Assembly: GCF_024341905.1 (NCBI RefSeq)
Contig: NZ_BQXY01000007.1
Location: 1 to 64,000 of the forward strand
DNA: 64,000 nt
Source: Clostridium folliculivorans
GTDB lineage: Bacteria; Bacillota; Clostridia; Clostridiales; Clostridiaceae
Direction of reading: 5' to 3'
Shown here piece after piece: positions 33,461 through 41,531 of this stretch (its first letter is position 1; each line of letters starts with the position of its first letter). The translations under genes were made by a program, and so were the position numbers. A model generated the notes under the pieces. That model was given only the letters and a program-made list of their open reading frames with translations, was not told the origin of the DNA and made no database searches.

Positions 33461-33837
33461 TGAAATTAAGTGTTTATACAGGAGATGCTATATGAGCGAG
33501 CTATTAGAATTAAATGATTTTTTCAGATGGAGTGGATCTAAAAAATCACTAATCGTTCTTTATTAGCGATTTTTTTACGCATCTGCCTTTTCTGAACGTA
33601 TGTGAAGAAATTCTGGCAGGCGATATATTCTCACTTTTTACTCTTTAGATAAACAACCTTTTTAGTTTTATAATATATAAAATATGAAATAATTATGAAA
33701 AATATGGATTTGTAAAGAGTAAAACTGTACTGTTCGAATGTAGTGAGTTTACAGTTTTAGCCATGGAATATGAAAAAATCATATTAATTCTTTGCGTAAG
33801 CTCATTAAAGCATCGGATGAATAAACACTTAATTTCA
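33461..33837. repeat. Family B repeat, long form (copy 2)
   Basis: 377 bases with perfect 17-base ends (TGAAATTAAGTGTTTAT and complement). It follows copy 1 (18281-18655) closely, including micro-ORF, hairpin, CTGCC...GGCAG tail and the AAAACTGTA...TACAGTTTT hairpin; most differences are in the A/T stretch around 33650-33715. Compensating changes at the two ends (GTGTTTAT against ATAAACAC) keep the terminal pairing that differs from copy 1. Its right end touches the 3' end of ilvA. Confidence 0.88.
33492..33566 (+). CDS. Candidate 24-residue micro-ORF in repeat B (copy 2)
   Basis: Same start, GGAG spacing, length and stop as the frame at 18312-18386. It begins MSELLELNDF and ends SKKSLIVLY, with Phe and Ser at the two positions that differ. 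Its 3' codons overlap the hairpin AAAAAATCACTAAT...ATTAGCGATTTTTTT. Confidence 0.25.
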   Translation: MSELLELNDFFRWSGSKKSLIVLY

Positions 33838-33849
33838 ACAGCACCTTAT

Positions 33850-35070
33850 TTAATATACCTTAACTATCTTAAAGCCTTTTCTTTCTAATTCATCAGTAAT
33901 TAACTGAACATGTTCGTGCCCATTGGTTTCTACTGTAACCTCCAGTTGAACCTGCATGAAGGCATCGAAGGTTTTAAATTTATTATGATCTAGCTTAATT
34001 ATATTAGCATTTAAATCTCCTAATATCTGGGACACTTTTTGTAATTGTCCTGGCTTGTCTAAAAGTTCAACAGTAAAGCAGAACTTTCTTCCACGAGATA
34101 CAAGTCCACGGTCTATCATTGATGCAATTGTTAAAACATCTATGTTTCCCCCACTAATTACACATGCTATCTTTTTGTTTTTTTCATTTATCTTTCTTAA
34201 GGCGGCTAAAGGCAATACACCAGAAGTTTCACCTATTAGTTTATGCTTTTCAAGTAATATAAGAAAAGCTTCCATAACCTCTAGATCAGAAACCGTTACT
34301 ATCTCATCTACATACTTTTTAATAAGTTTAAAATTCAAATCGCCAGGAGTTTTTACTGCTACACCATCAGCTATTGTCTTTAAATTATCTAGAGAAATAA
34401 CTTTATCATTCTCGATTGACAACTTTACTGCATTTGCACCTTCTGGTTCAACTCCTATTATTTTAATTTTAGGATTGATTAATTTAGCTGCAACAGCTAT
34501 CCCACTAATAAGTCCGCCGCCACCAACGGGTACTATTATACAATCCACATCTTTTAGTTCATTCAAAATTTCAATTGCTATAGTTCCTTGACCTTCTATA
34601 ACATCTATATCATTAAAAGGATGCACAAATGTATATCCATTCTTTTCTTCTAATCTCTTTGCTTCTTCATAAGCCTCATCATAGCAATCACCATGAAGCA
34701 CAACATTTGCGCCAAAGTTTTTTGTAGCTTCAACCTTTATAAGTGGAGTAGCTTTTGGCATAACGATAGTTGCTTTTACTCCTAATCTTTGAGCAGCTAG
34801 AGCCACTCCCTGAGCATGATTTCCTGCCGAAGATGTTATTAACCCCTTTTTCTTTTCTTCTTCAGTAAGCTTACTTATTTTGTTATAGGCTCCTCTTATC
34901 TTAAAAGCTCCTGTCACTTGAAGATTTTCTGGCTTTATATATATATCATTTCCTGATTCTTTACTAAAAATATTACTATAAACAAGCTTTGTCTCTTTCA
35001 ATACATCCTTTATCCTATTCGTTGCCTCTAAAAATTGCTCTTTTGTAAATTCATTACACTCCACCATCAT
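33850..35070 (-). CDS. ilvA: Threonine ammonia-lyase with ACT domain
   Basis: 406 residues. PLP lysine in the region ENLQVTGAFKIRGAYNKI; SSAGNHAQGVALAAQRLG binds substrate; PVGGGGLISG binds the cofactor phosphate. A C-terminal ACT-like domain (about 325-400, CFTVELLDKPGQLQKVSQIL) is typical of the allosteric clostridial/TdcB-like short form. It converts threonine to 2-oxobutanoate and ammonia. No isoleucine-pathway genes are adjacent, so a catabolic role is as likely as a biosynthetic one. Leader terminator at 35165-35215. The symbol could equally be tdcB. Confidence 0.92.
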   Translation of the reverse strand: MMVECNEFTKEQFLEATNRIKDVLKETKLVYSNIFSKESGNDIYIKPENLQVTGAFKIRGAYNKISKLTEEEKKKGLITSSAGNHAQGVALAAQRLGVKATIVMPKATPLIKVEATKNFGANVVLHGDCYDEAYEEAKRLEEKNGYTFVHPFNDIDVIEGQGTIAIEILNELKDVDCIIVPVGGGGLISGIAVAAKLINPKIKIIGVEPEGANAVKLSIENDKVISLDNLKTIADGVAVKTPGDLNFKLIKKYVDEIVTVSDLEVMEAFLILLEKHKLIGETSGVLPLAALRKINEKNKKIACVISGGNIDVLTIASMIDRGLVSRGRKFCFTVELLDKPGQLQKVSQILGDLNANIIKLDHNKFKTFDAFMQVQLEVTVETNGHEHVQLITDELERKGFKIVKVY

Positions 35071-35164
35071 TATTTGCCCCCTATTTTGTCTTGTTAAAAA
35101 AATTCTAAATTATTAGCAGTAATCTTTATATCTATTAGCCCAACTGTATTCGTATAAAACTACC

Positions 35165-35215
35165 TGAAAAATAAGCTCGCTCCAATACTTATTGAAGACG
35201 AGCTTTGTCTAACTA
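35165..35215 (-). terminator. Terminator in the ilvA leader, possible attenuator
   Basis: Minus strand AAGCTCGTCTTCAATA pairs with TATTGGAGCGAGCTT and is followed by ATTTTTC, about 95 bases before the ilvA start. The upstream gene already has its own terminator at 35276-35310, so this one may regulate ilvA. Confidence 0.6.
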
Positions 35216-35275
35216 ATTTAAAATTATTATATAAATATTCTATCAAATTTAGAATATTTTGTGAAGTGGAGGATA

Positions 35276-35310
35276 AAAAAATAAGCCCAATACAATTTGA
35301 GCTTATTTTA
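35276..35310 (-). terminator. Terminator of the guanylate-kinase-like gene
   Basis: Minus strand AAAATAAGCTC pairs with GGGCTTATTTT (with small mismatch) and runs into a T tract. Confidence 0.8.
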
Positions 35311-35330
35311 AGATAACCATCTATTAAATT

Positions 35331-35897
35331 TTAATTATTCTTTTTATCCATATCTTCAATTATAGTTTCTATGTCAGATAGTACCTCTTCTAACTCTCTG
35401 TTAGAATCAACAACATAATCACATCTTATAACTTTAAATGCATTTTTATCATGTTTTATTCTCATATATATTTGTTCATCATAAAGGTTATCCTCATTAT
35501 ACTTTCTTCTACACATCCTGTTATAACGAACCTTTTCATCTGCATTTAAATATATAACTATTATTTCAGCATCCTTTACTTCTTCTTTTAGTTCACGAAC
35601 ACCAACTGGATCAACTATATAAATTGATGCACCTTTACCTCTATATTGTTGCCTGTTTGCCCAGTAATGATTCCCATCAAAATATGTATAAGCTATTATA
35701 TTAGATTTCTGTTCACTAGTTATAGTACTTTCTATATAAGCCTCATAGTCAACAAATATATGTCCTTTTTCCTCTTCATATCTCTGTTTTCTTGTAGTAT
35801 AACTTTGTATATAATTATAATCTTTTTTTGAAAGTTCTTCTGCTATAGTCGATTTTCCACTTCCACTTTCACCAACTATACAAATTATCCTATCCAT
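35331..35897 (-). CDS. Guanylate-kinase-like P-loop protein
   Basis: 188 residues. P-loop GESGSGKST at the N-terminus, then SYTTRKQRYEEEKGHIFVDYEAY, which matches the GMP-binding TTR-x-x-R and the GxxxxFV pattern of guanylate kinases. The rest is less conserved and contains CRRKYNEDN instead of the usual lid. A housekeeping guanylate kinase is expected elsewhere, so this may be a paralogue with another substrate. Single gene; ATG with GAGGAAAGCTGAATT upstream. Confidence 0.75.
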   Translation of the reverse strand: MDRIICIVGESGSGKSTIAEELSKKDYNYIQSYTTRKQRYEEEKGHIFVDYEAYIESTITSEQKSNIIAYTYFDGNHYWANRQQYRGKGASIYIVDPVGVRELKEEVKDAEIIVIYLNADEKVRYNRMCRRKYNEDNLYDEQIYMRIKHDKNAFKVIRCDYVVDSNRELEEVLSDIETIIEDMDKKNN

Positions 35898-36036
35898 AAT
35901 TCAGCTTTCCTCTTCTTTCTTAGTGTTATATATTTAACTTTATATGACTCCAGCTTCTATCTATAGATATCGCAAAAATCCTTTAGATCAATTCTTCAAA
36001 ATCGTTATGTATCTCTAACATTTAATATATATATTA

Positions 36037-36130
36037 TCATAAAAAAGTCGCTGAAGCGACCTTCTTAAGTGAGCTTTTTTAACAGATCTGCCTTTCCGAA
36101 TGCAGATGAGAAAACTTACAGGCGACACAT
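36037..36130. repeat. Family C terminator-plus-tail unit
   Basis: AAAAAAGTCGCTGAAG...CTTCTTAAGTGAGCTTTTTT hairpin followed by ATCTGCCTTTCCGAATGCAG and ACAGGCGACA. Same plan as 44121, 56699 and the inside of the long B elements. Lies just after the MobB-like gene (minus strand). Confidence 0.65.
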
Positions 36131-36156
36131 TGATATTTTAACATGAGGTATTTTTC

Positions 36157-36747
36157 TTACATAGCACTATTTATTTTTATGTTCATGTTTTCTTTATCAA
36201 CTACTACTTTATCCACAAAATCACCTATACTATTTGAAAAATCATTTTCAAGTATAAAATCTGCCTTGCTAATTACTGCACTAGCAGACTTCTTTGCTAT
36301 ATTGTTGCCTACATTTTTAATCATAACAAAACTTCCTGGAACTATAATATTTCTTAAACTATTGGACTCACATATAATTAAAGAATTCTTAGGTATAACT
36401 GACATAAAATACTCCATACCTTCATCTAAATGACTCTGTAAACATTTTAGCCAATACACTTTCTCTGCACCTGCTTTAAGTAAAAGAGAAGTATCTTTAT
36501 TGCTGCTAGTACTAACCTCTTCTATGAGTTCAAAATTGTCTTGTATATTTGTGCAAACTCCACAACCATCCCCACCCCTTGGACACTTTCCATCTTTATG
36601 TTCAATTGTTGTTATCTTCAATGCGATTATCAAGAACTCTTTTTTAAACTTTTCAATTAGGGCTGTTGCTAGAGTAGTCTTTCCACTATTTCTTCCAGTT
36701 GAACCTATAAGAAACATTTGATTAATAGTACTTAGTTGGCTTTCCAC
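36157..36747 (-). CDS. MobB-like P-loop NTPase with Cys motif
   Basis: 196 residues from the GTG at 36747, chosen because AAAGGAA touches the earlier GTG at 36756. The P-loop GSTGRNSGKTT near residues 15-25 and the following EHKDG resemble MobB, the GTP-binding partner in molybdenum cofactor nucleotide synthesis. A CPRGGDGCGVC cluster (three Cys) follows, unlike classical MobB. Later VMIKNVGNNIAKKSASAVISKADFIL resembles a GTPase-type base-recognition region. No molybdenum genes are near. Function not assigned with confidence. Confidence 0.55.
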   Translation of the reverse strand: MESQLSTINQMFLIGSTGRNSGKTTLATALIEKFKKEFLIIALKITTIEHKDGKCPRGGDGCGVCTNIQDNFELIEEVSTSSNKDTSLLLKAGAEKVYWLKCLQSHLDEGMEYFMSVIPKNSLIICESNSLRNIIVPGSFVMIKNVGNNIAKKSASAVISKADFILENDFSNSIGDFVDKVVVDKENMNIKINSAM

Positions 36748-36847
36748 TTGAAACACTTCCTTTAAACTAGGATTTCAAATTTCTTAGTTCTCAAATAAAA
36801 TTCTATCTCCTATAGGTATAAAAATCAAATTTGAACTTCTATAGATA

Positions 36848-36892
36848 AAGCATCTATAGTAATCTTCTTCAAGAAAATTATTATAGATGCTT
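36848..36892 (-). terminator. Terminator of the chemoreceptor gene
   Basis: Minus strand AAGCATCTATA pairs perfectly with TATAGATGCTT around a 23-base loop, 46 bases beyond the stop; the T tract is weak (TTTATC). Confidence 0.6.
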
Positions 36893-36937
36893 GTATTATA
36901 CGTTTTTAAATTTTTTGATACTTAATAATCACAACCT

Positions 36938-38689
36938 CTAAACCTTAAACTGATTTGCCAGTTCAGTTAAAGCTTGAGCTGTTCCAGCCTGGCTTTGAGA
37001 GGATGTTGATACTTCTGATACTGAATGAGTAACTTCATTAATGCTTATTAATATATCCTCAGAGCTTATTGCTGATTCCGTAGCAGTAGATGATAAATTT
37101 TCTAGAGCAAAAGCTACCTGCTCTATAACTTCCTTCATCTGATTTGATGCTGATGCAATATCGCTAGCCATCATATTTACAAACTCAGCATCTTTTTCAT
37201 ATTGTATACCTGTATCCATAAACAATTTATAGGTTGGCTTAACATCATCTTCAAGGTATTTAAGAACATCTTGTCCACTTTTAGATAAGTTTAGGAAAGC
37301 CTGTTGAACTCTCTCTATAAGTGAATTTATATTTGCAACAGCTTGAGATGATTGTTCTGCAAGTCCTCTAACCTCATCTGCTACTACTGCAAAACCTTTG
37401 CCCATTTCTCCAGCTCTTGCAGCTTCAATTGCTGCATTTAAAGCTAAAAGATTAGTTTGTTCTGCAATTTCTCCTATTGATTTTGCCATAATTCCTATTT
37501 CACTTACTACTTTTCCGTCTTCAATTGCTTTTATGATATTGTTTCTATTACTTATGTATATCTTTGTTCCTTCTTCAAGGCTGTTTGTAGCCTTTGCCTT
37601 AACCTCTTCTGCTCTCTTCTTTATTTCTACAGCAGATTTAAAGCTCTTTTCTGCCTTATTTGCTAAATCACTTGTTGTATTTCCTATCTCTTGAGTTGAC
37701 GCACTAATCTCTTCAGTAGTTGCACTTAAATCTTGTATTCCTCTTGTTATCTGTTCAGTAGATTCATTTACCACTTGCATCTTTGATGCAACTTCCTGAG
37801 AAGTTGCAGATAGCTGCTCACTTGCAGAACTTATATCGCTACACCCATATATAATTTCAGATATAAGTACCTTCATATTATCCTTAGCTCTATTTAAATC
37901 TTTAGCAAGATTTCCTATTTCATCTTTCGAATCAATATCTATATCTGCATCCAATATTCCTTTCCCTAAATCTTCTGCAAAAACTACTACCTTCTTTAGT
38001 TTATTTGAAATCATAGTTGCTATAATCAATCCTAATGATAGTGCAATAAGAAATGCAAATGCAGATATAACTATTATCTGGATTTTTGAACTGCTGTATG
38101 TATCATTATTTGAGGCATAAATCTGATCTGCTTCATTTATAGAAACAGCACTTAAGTCATTTAAGCTATTAAATAAGCTTTCTCTAATTTTAGATGCTCC
38201 CGAGATTTGTGTCATGGCTGACGTATAATCTCCTGCTAAAGCATACTCACTAATCTTTTTTCCTGCCTCCAAATATTGTCTAGAGGAACTTTCTATGTTA
38301 CCTAATATTTGCTTATCCTTTTCACCATCTTCTTTACTTTTATATTGCCTTATACTTTCACTGCTGACCTTTATTGCTGCAAACATATCATTGCTCTGCT
38401 TAGTTAAATCATCAATCTCTTTTACAATTTCATCAGCCTCGCCTGGATCTTTTTTTTCCTTATAAGCCATCTTTAATAAGTCTGTTCTTATATCCGAATA
38501 AGCTTGTCTAAACTTATTGATTTGGTTAATATTTTTTAAACTATAATCGTGCATTACAGTAGCGTTAGAATTTATCTTATTCATATCTCTAAGCCCTAAA
38601 TATCCTATCGCTGCTATAAAAATTGAAATAATAACAACTAAATTCACTATTTTTGTTGAAAGTTTTAAGTTTCCTAACCATTTTTTCAT
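36938..38689 (-). CDS. Methyl-accepting chemotaxis protein
   Basis: 583 residues. TM1 at about 12-32, a four-helix-bundle sensor domain (35-195), TM2 (about 200-225), HAMP (227-280) and a cytoplasmic coiled-coil signalling domain. The hairpin tip is [41 protein letters not shown]. It would signal through CheW/CheA. ATG behind GGGGGAAGC. Its promoter region holds a palindrome (38722-38741), and a TetR gene lies immediately upstream. Ligand unknown. Confidence 0.93.
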   Translation of the reverse strand: MKKWLGNLKLSTKIVNLVVIISIFIAAIGYLGLRDMNKINSNATVMHDYSLKNINQINKFRQAYSDIRTDLLKMAYKEKKDPGEADEIVKEIDDLTKQSNDMFAAIKVSSESIRQYKSKEDGEKDKQILGNIESSSRQYLEAGKKISEYALAGDYTSAMTQISGASKIRESLFNSLNDLSAVSINEADQIYASNNDTYSSSKIQIIVISAFAFLIALSLGLIIATMISNKLKKVVVFAEDLGKGILDADIDIDSKDEIGNLAKDLNRAKDNMKVLISEIIYGCSDISSASEQLSATSQEVASKMQVVNESTEQITRGIQDLSATTEEISASTQEIGNTTSDLANKAEKSFKSAVEIKKRAEEVKAKATNSLEEGTKIYISNRNNIIKAIEDGKVVSEIGIMAKSIGEIAEQTNLLALNAAIEAARAGEMGKGFAVVADEVRGLAEQSSQAVANINSLIERVQQAFLNLSKSGQDVLKYLEDDVKPTYKLFMDTGIQYEKDAEFVNMMASDIASASNQMKEVIEQVAFALENLSSTATESAISSEDILISINEVTHSVSEVSTSSQSQAGTAQALTELANQFKV

Positions 38690-38721
38690 ACTGCTTCCCC
38701 CAATTCTTGATAAATTAATGC

Positions 38722-38741
38722 AAACGAATAATCGTTCGTTT
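38722..38741. promoter_or_regulatory. Candidate TetR operator before the chemoreceptor
   Basis: AAACGAA-TAATCG-TTCGTTT: perfect 7-base arms, 12 bases after the TetR stop codon side and 32 bases before the chemoreceptor start. Typical size and symmetry for a TetR operator. Confidence 0.6.
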
Positions 38742-38753
38742 TAAAGTAATTTT

Positions 38754-39344
38754 TTATTTTTCTATACTTTTCCAAAATCCCTCCCAAAGTCTATCTGCAA
38801 ACTTTTTATCTAAAGGGATATTGTAAATTACGCTCTGCTCAAGATAAGCTAGCATTGCGGCAATATATGTATAAAATAAATTTTCATTACTTTCATTAAT
38901 TATTCTATTTTCACTTTTCAATTTTGAAAAAAATCTTTCGTAAAACTCTATACTTTTAGAATTGATCATAAAGTTAGAGTATCTATCATTGTTCATAGTT
39001 TCTTTAGCATTGGCAAATAATGATGCCTGCTTTAGAAAAAGATAATCTTCTCTATTCTTAGTAAAATGAGAAATTATAGCATTATAGTGCTTGTTAAGAA
39101 CTTCTTTAGCATCAAAGTCTTCAGTAGCTTCTACATAGCCTGTTACTGGCTTTATTGACATTGAGGCCTTTTTCATACATTCCTCCCATATAATCATAAA
39201 TAACTCTTCTTTACTAGAAAAATGAGAGTATATAGACGATGGTTTTAGCCCTGATTCAGCTGCTATTTCTTTTACAGTTGTTCCATCAAATCCTTTTTTA
39301 GCAAACACTTTTAATGCTGCTTCTTTTATATTTATGTATCCCAT
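38754..39344 (-). CDS. TetR/AcrR family regulator
   Basis: 196 residues from the ATG at 39344 (AGGAAG upstream; an earlier GTG lies in the ribosome site). Helix-turn-helix: AALKVFAKKGFDGTTVKEIAAESGLKPSSIYSHFSSKEELF. The C-terminal domain is specific and ends WEGFWKSIEK. It precedes the chemoreceptor gene on the same strand with the palindrome between them, suggesting it represses the receptor. TetR control of a chemoreceptor is not usual. Confidence 0.9.
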   Translation of the reverse strand: MGYINIKEAALKVFAKKGFDGTTVKEIAAESGLKPSSIYSHFSSKEELFMIIWEECMKKASMSIKPVTGYVEATEDFDAKEVLNKHYNAIISHFTKNREDYLFLKQASLFANAKETMNNDRYSNFMINSKSIEFYERFFSKLKSENRIINESNENLFYTYIAAMLAYLEQSVIYNIPLDKKFADRLWEGFWKSIEK

Positions 39345-39665
39345 AGAAGTCACTTCCTATTATGTATAGTATAATTATTTATCGTGCACTTTTCCCTGAA
39401 CTTAACAAACGATGAATATTTATTGTGTGGTTATGTTACATAAAATCAATATTATTAACTTACCTATATCTATTACTTAATATAATTTAAATAAATATAA
39501 ACATGCAACACTAAGAACTTTCATTTCTATTATAATGTCACAAGTAATATATTCTAACTTTAGACATACTACTCTTATTAAAATCTATAAAAACAATTTT
39601 TCACCGATTTATCGAAGGTATTGTTTTAAATCCAAATATTTAAGTAGTATGTCCGTCAATAGTAA

Positions 39666-39769
39666 TATGGATGTACCACTTCGTAATGAAACTTATTATT
39701 TTTAAATTCTCTCACCAGAAGCCGTGAGAGTTTTAAAAATAGATTTCGGTTCGAAGTGGTACATCTATA
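39666..39769. repeat. Family A repeat, reference copy
   Basis: 104 bases. Ends GATGTACCACTTCG and CGAAGTGGTACATC pair perfectly over 14 bases. Inside, TTTTTAAATTCTCTCACC and GTGAGAGTTTTAAAAA pair again, leaving AGAAGCC as the loop, so the whole unit folds on itself. Lies downstream of the papain-like peptidase gene. Confidence 0.92.
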
Positions 39770-39826
39770 GTTATTACATCTTCATTACTTAGATCATACA
39801 ATTTACAAGGCTAATATAGTAAAGCT

Positions 39827-40837
39827 TTATTGAATTATCACCCATATATCGCTCTTAATTTTCTCAAAAACCTCATAAGGAAGATACATGTAACCTTTAT
39901 CGCCAAAATCAGTTCCCCATGAATTTCTTAGAATAAAATACCCTTGTGAGCTTGTTTTCTTCCTTATTAAATCGCATAGTTTTTGCGGAGTACTGTTTGT
40001 TGTTGTTGCACCATCAACATATCCTACCAAGAGTACAGCATGACCTCCTAAAATCGTTTCAAAACCTCCAGGCATTGGCACAACTCCATCTTTGCCAACT
40101 TTTTCAAAGCTTTCATAAATATTTATTCCAAGCAATACTGGAAGTAAATTAGCTAAAGCTTGCTTAACTTCTTCCATAGTAGTAATTCTATGATATGAGT
40201 TTATAGTATATTGGAGTGCATTTTGGTCAGCTATTACTGAAGGCATATCTGTAAATCTTGCAATGTTATAAGGAAATAGATTCTCCTCACACACACCGTA
40301 TTTTGTTAAAGCTGCACATATATCTCTTATTGAAGCACCACTATCTCCATATATGGTTCCTTCAATCAATCTTTCTTTATAGTAAAGAAACAATCTCGAG
40401 AGCTCCACTCTGTTGTTTATAAAATAGGATTTGTTAGCGCATCCTGCATTTGCAGTACATGATCCAAGTTCCCCTTGATCATATATAGACGGCATCTTTT
40501 CTCTTAGATCTATTGATTTAGGCAATTGTACAGCCTTTGAAAGAGGGTGATTCTTAAAATAGTAATCTCTTTCATCAACTTTATCTTCTTTTAAGTTATA
40601 CTTTCTAATTGGTTTATTTTCTTTATTTCTATTTACTTTATCATCTTTAAAACCGTTTGTTTCAGTTGTAGGATTATTCAATATACCTAAAAGTACAAGA
40701 ATGCTTAAAATTGCAGTTGCAATTTCACTATAATTATTAGGCAATATATTTAATCCAAAGCCCTTACAAACCATAGGAACTAATGCTATTACTGAAATCC
40801 ATAATCCATAATTTTTCAATCTCGACTTAATATCCAT
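39827..40837 (-). CDS. Papain-like (C1) peptidase with holin-like N-terminus
   Basis: 336 residues from the ATG at 40837 (GGAGG six bases upstream). Residues 1-60 (MDIKSRLKNYGLWIS, then ILPNNYSEIATAILSILVLLGILNNPT) closely resemble phi-LC3 type phage holins (Phage_holin_1), with two hydrophobic segments. After a charged linker (60-100) comes a C1A peptidase domain: LPKSIDLRE, oxyanion Gln and catalytic Cys127 in QGELGSCTAN, His266 in GGHAVLLVGY, Asn305 in LRNSWG. There is no propeptide. It is probably a membrane-held protease; which side of the membrane it faces is unclear. Confidence 0.85.
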   Translation of the reverse strand: MDIKSRLKNYGLWISVIALVPMVCKGFGLNILPNNYSEIATAILSILVLLGILNNPTTETNGFKDDKVNRNKENKPIRKYNLKEDKVDERDYYFKNHPLSKAVQLPKSIDLREKMPSIYDQGELGSCTANAGCANKSYFINNRVELSRLFLYYKERLIEGTIYGDSGASIRDICAALTKYGVCEENLFPYNIARFTDMPSVIADQNALQYTINSYHRITTMEEVKQALANLLPVLLGINIYESFEKVGKDGVVPMPGGFETILGGHAVLLVGYVDGATTTNSTPQKLCDLIRKKTSSQGYFILRNSWGTDFGDKGYMYLPYEVFEKIKSDIWVIIQ

Positions 40838-41280
40838 ACTTATCCTCCGTTTTCTAACAATGCAGATACTCAATTAATTGTTTATTTAAAATCAATTTAA
40901 CTTCCCTTACAAAGCTAGTACTTAAAAATCTTATCTACATCAATATTTATCTATAGTTTTTTATCTAAGCTTGTACAAAATATTTTATTGCCCCTCTATA
41001 TATAATAGTTTTTATAATCTATCTTGCTACACCTTATCTAAGGATTTTATATTTTCGCATTGTATATAGGTAAAAGTCACATATTATAATAACTGTGATT
41101 TGGCATTTCAATATTTATCTTTTTCTTATAATAAAAATTAGTTATCTACATCATCTCAGTTAGTATAATTTGCTAAAGAATAAAAAAAATAATTAAGGAA
41201 ATCAATAATTATGTGCACTTAAATTAGCTAAAAAAATTCTCAAATTTAGTATTATTAATCGACCTAAAGGAGATATTTTT
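40838..41280. other. Intergenic region between peptidase and spore protein
   Basis: About 440 AT-rich bases holding the divergent promoters of the papain-like peptidase and the spore protein. I see no further gene or clear palindrome. A sporulation sigma-factor promoter for the plus-strand gene is expected here but I cannot mark one with confidence. Confidence 0.4.
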
Positions 41281-41475
41281 ATGAGAGAAAAAGTGAATAA
41301 ATTAGATACAAAATCAGAACAGGCTAAAGAATTAGGAATAGAGGTTCCAGGGGATGGATATTGGGGCAATACTAGTTCTAAAGTATGTGGAGCAATAGGT
41401 GGAGCCGAAGGCGGTAATTTTACTAAAAATGCCGTTCAATCCTTTGAAGAAATGTTGACCAAAAAGAATAAATAA
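41281..41475 (+). CDS. Alpha/beta-type small acid-soluble spore protein
   Basis: 64 residues. AKELGIEVPGDGYWGNTSSK and CGAIGGAEGGNFTKNAVQ follow the alpha/beta SASP pattern: ELGI (germination protease cleavage region), then a GxxGG and a K-rich C-terminal helix. It would coat spore DNA and be degraded at germination. ATG behind AAAGGAG with a long spacing. It is somewhat diverged (a Cys replaces the usual Asn/Arg residue before GAIGG). It ends in a very stable terminator shared with the next, convergent gene. Confidence 0.8.
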   Translation: MREKVNKLDTKSEQAKELGIEVPGDGYWGNTSSKVCGAIGGAEGGNFTKNAVQSFEEMLTKKNK

Positions 41476-41476
41476 T

Positions 41477-41530
41477 GACTAAATATTAAAAGCACTAATC
41501 AATAAAAATTAGTGCTTTTAATATTTAGTC
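41477..41530. terminator. Bidirectional terminator, perfect 23-base arms
   Basis: 41477-41499 and 41508-41530 are perfect complements around an 8-base A-rich loop (GACTAAATATTAAAAGCACT... outer part). It lies between the convergent spore protein and histidine kinase genes, one base from the latter's stop. Confidence 0.85.
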
Positions 41531-41531
41531 A

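Noticed and set aside
35071..35330. T-box or amino-acid leader peptide before ilvA
   Set aside because: No T-box consensus and no short frame rich in Ile or Thr codons was found.
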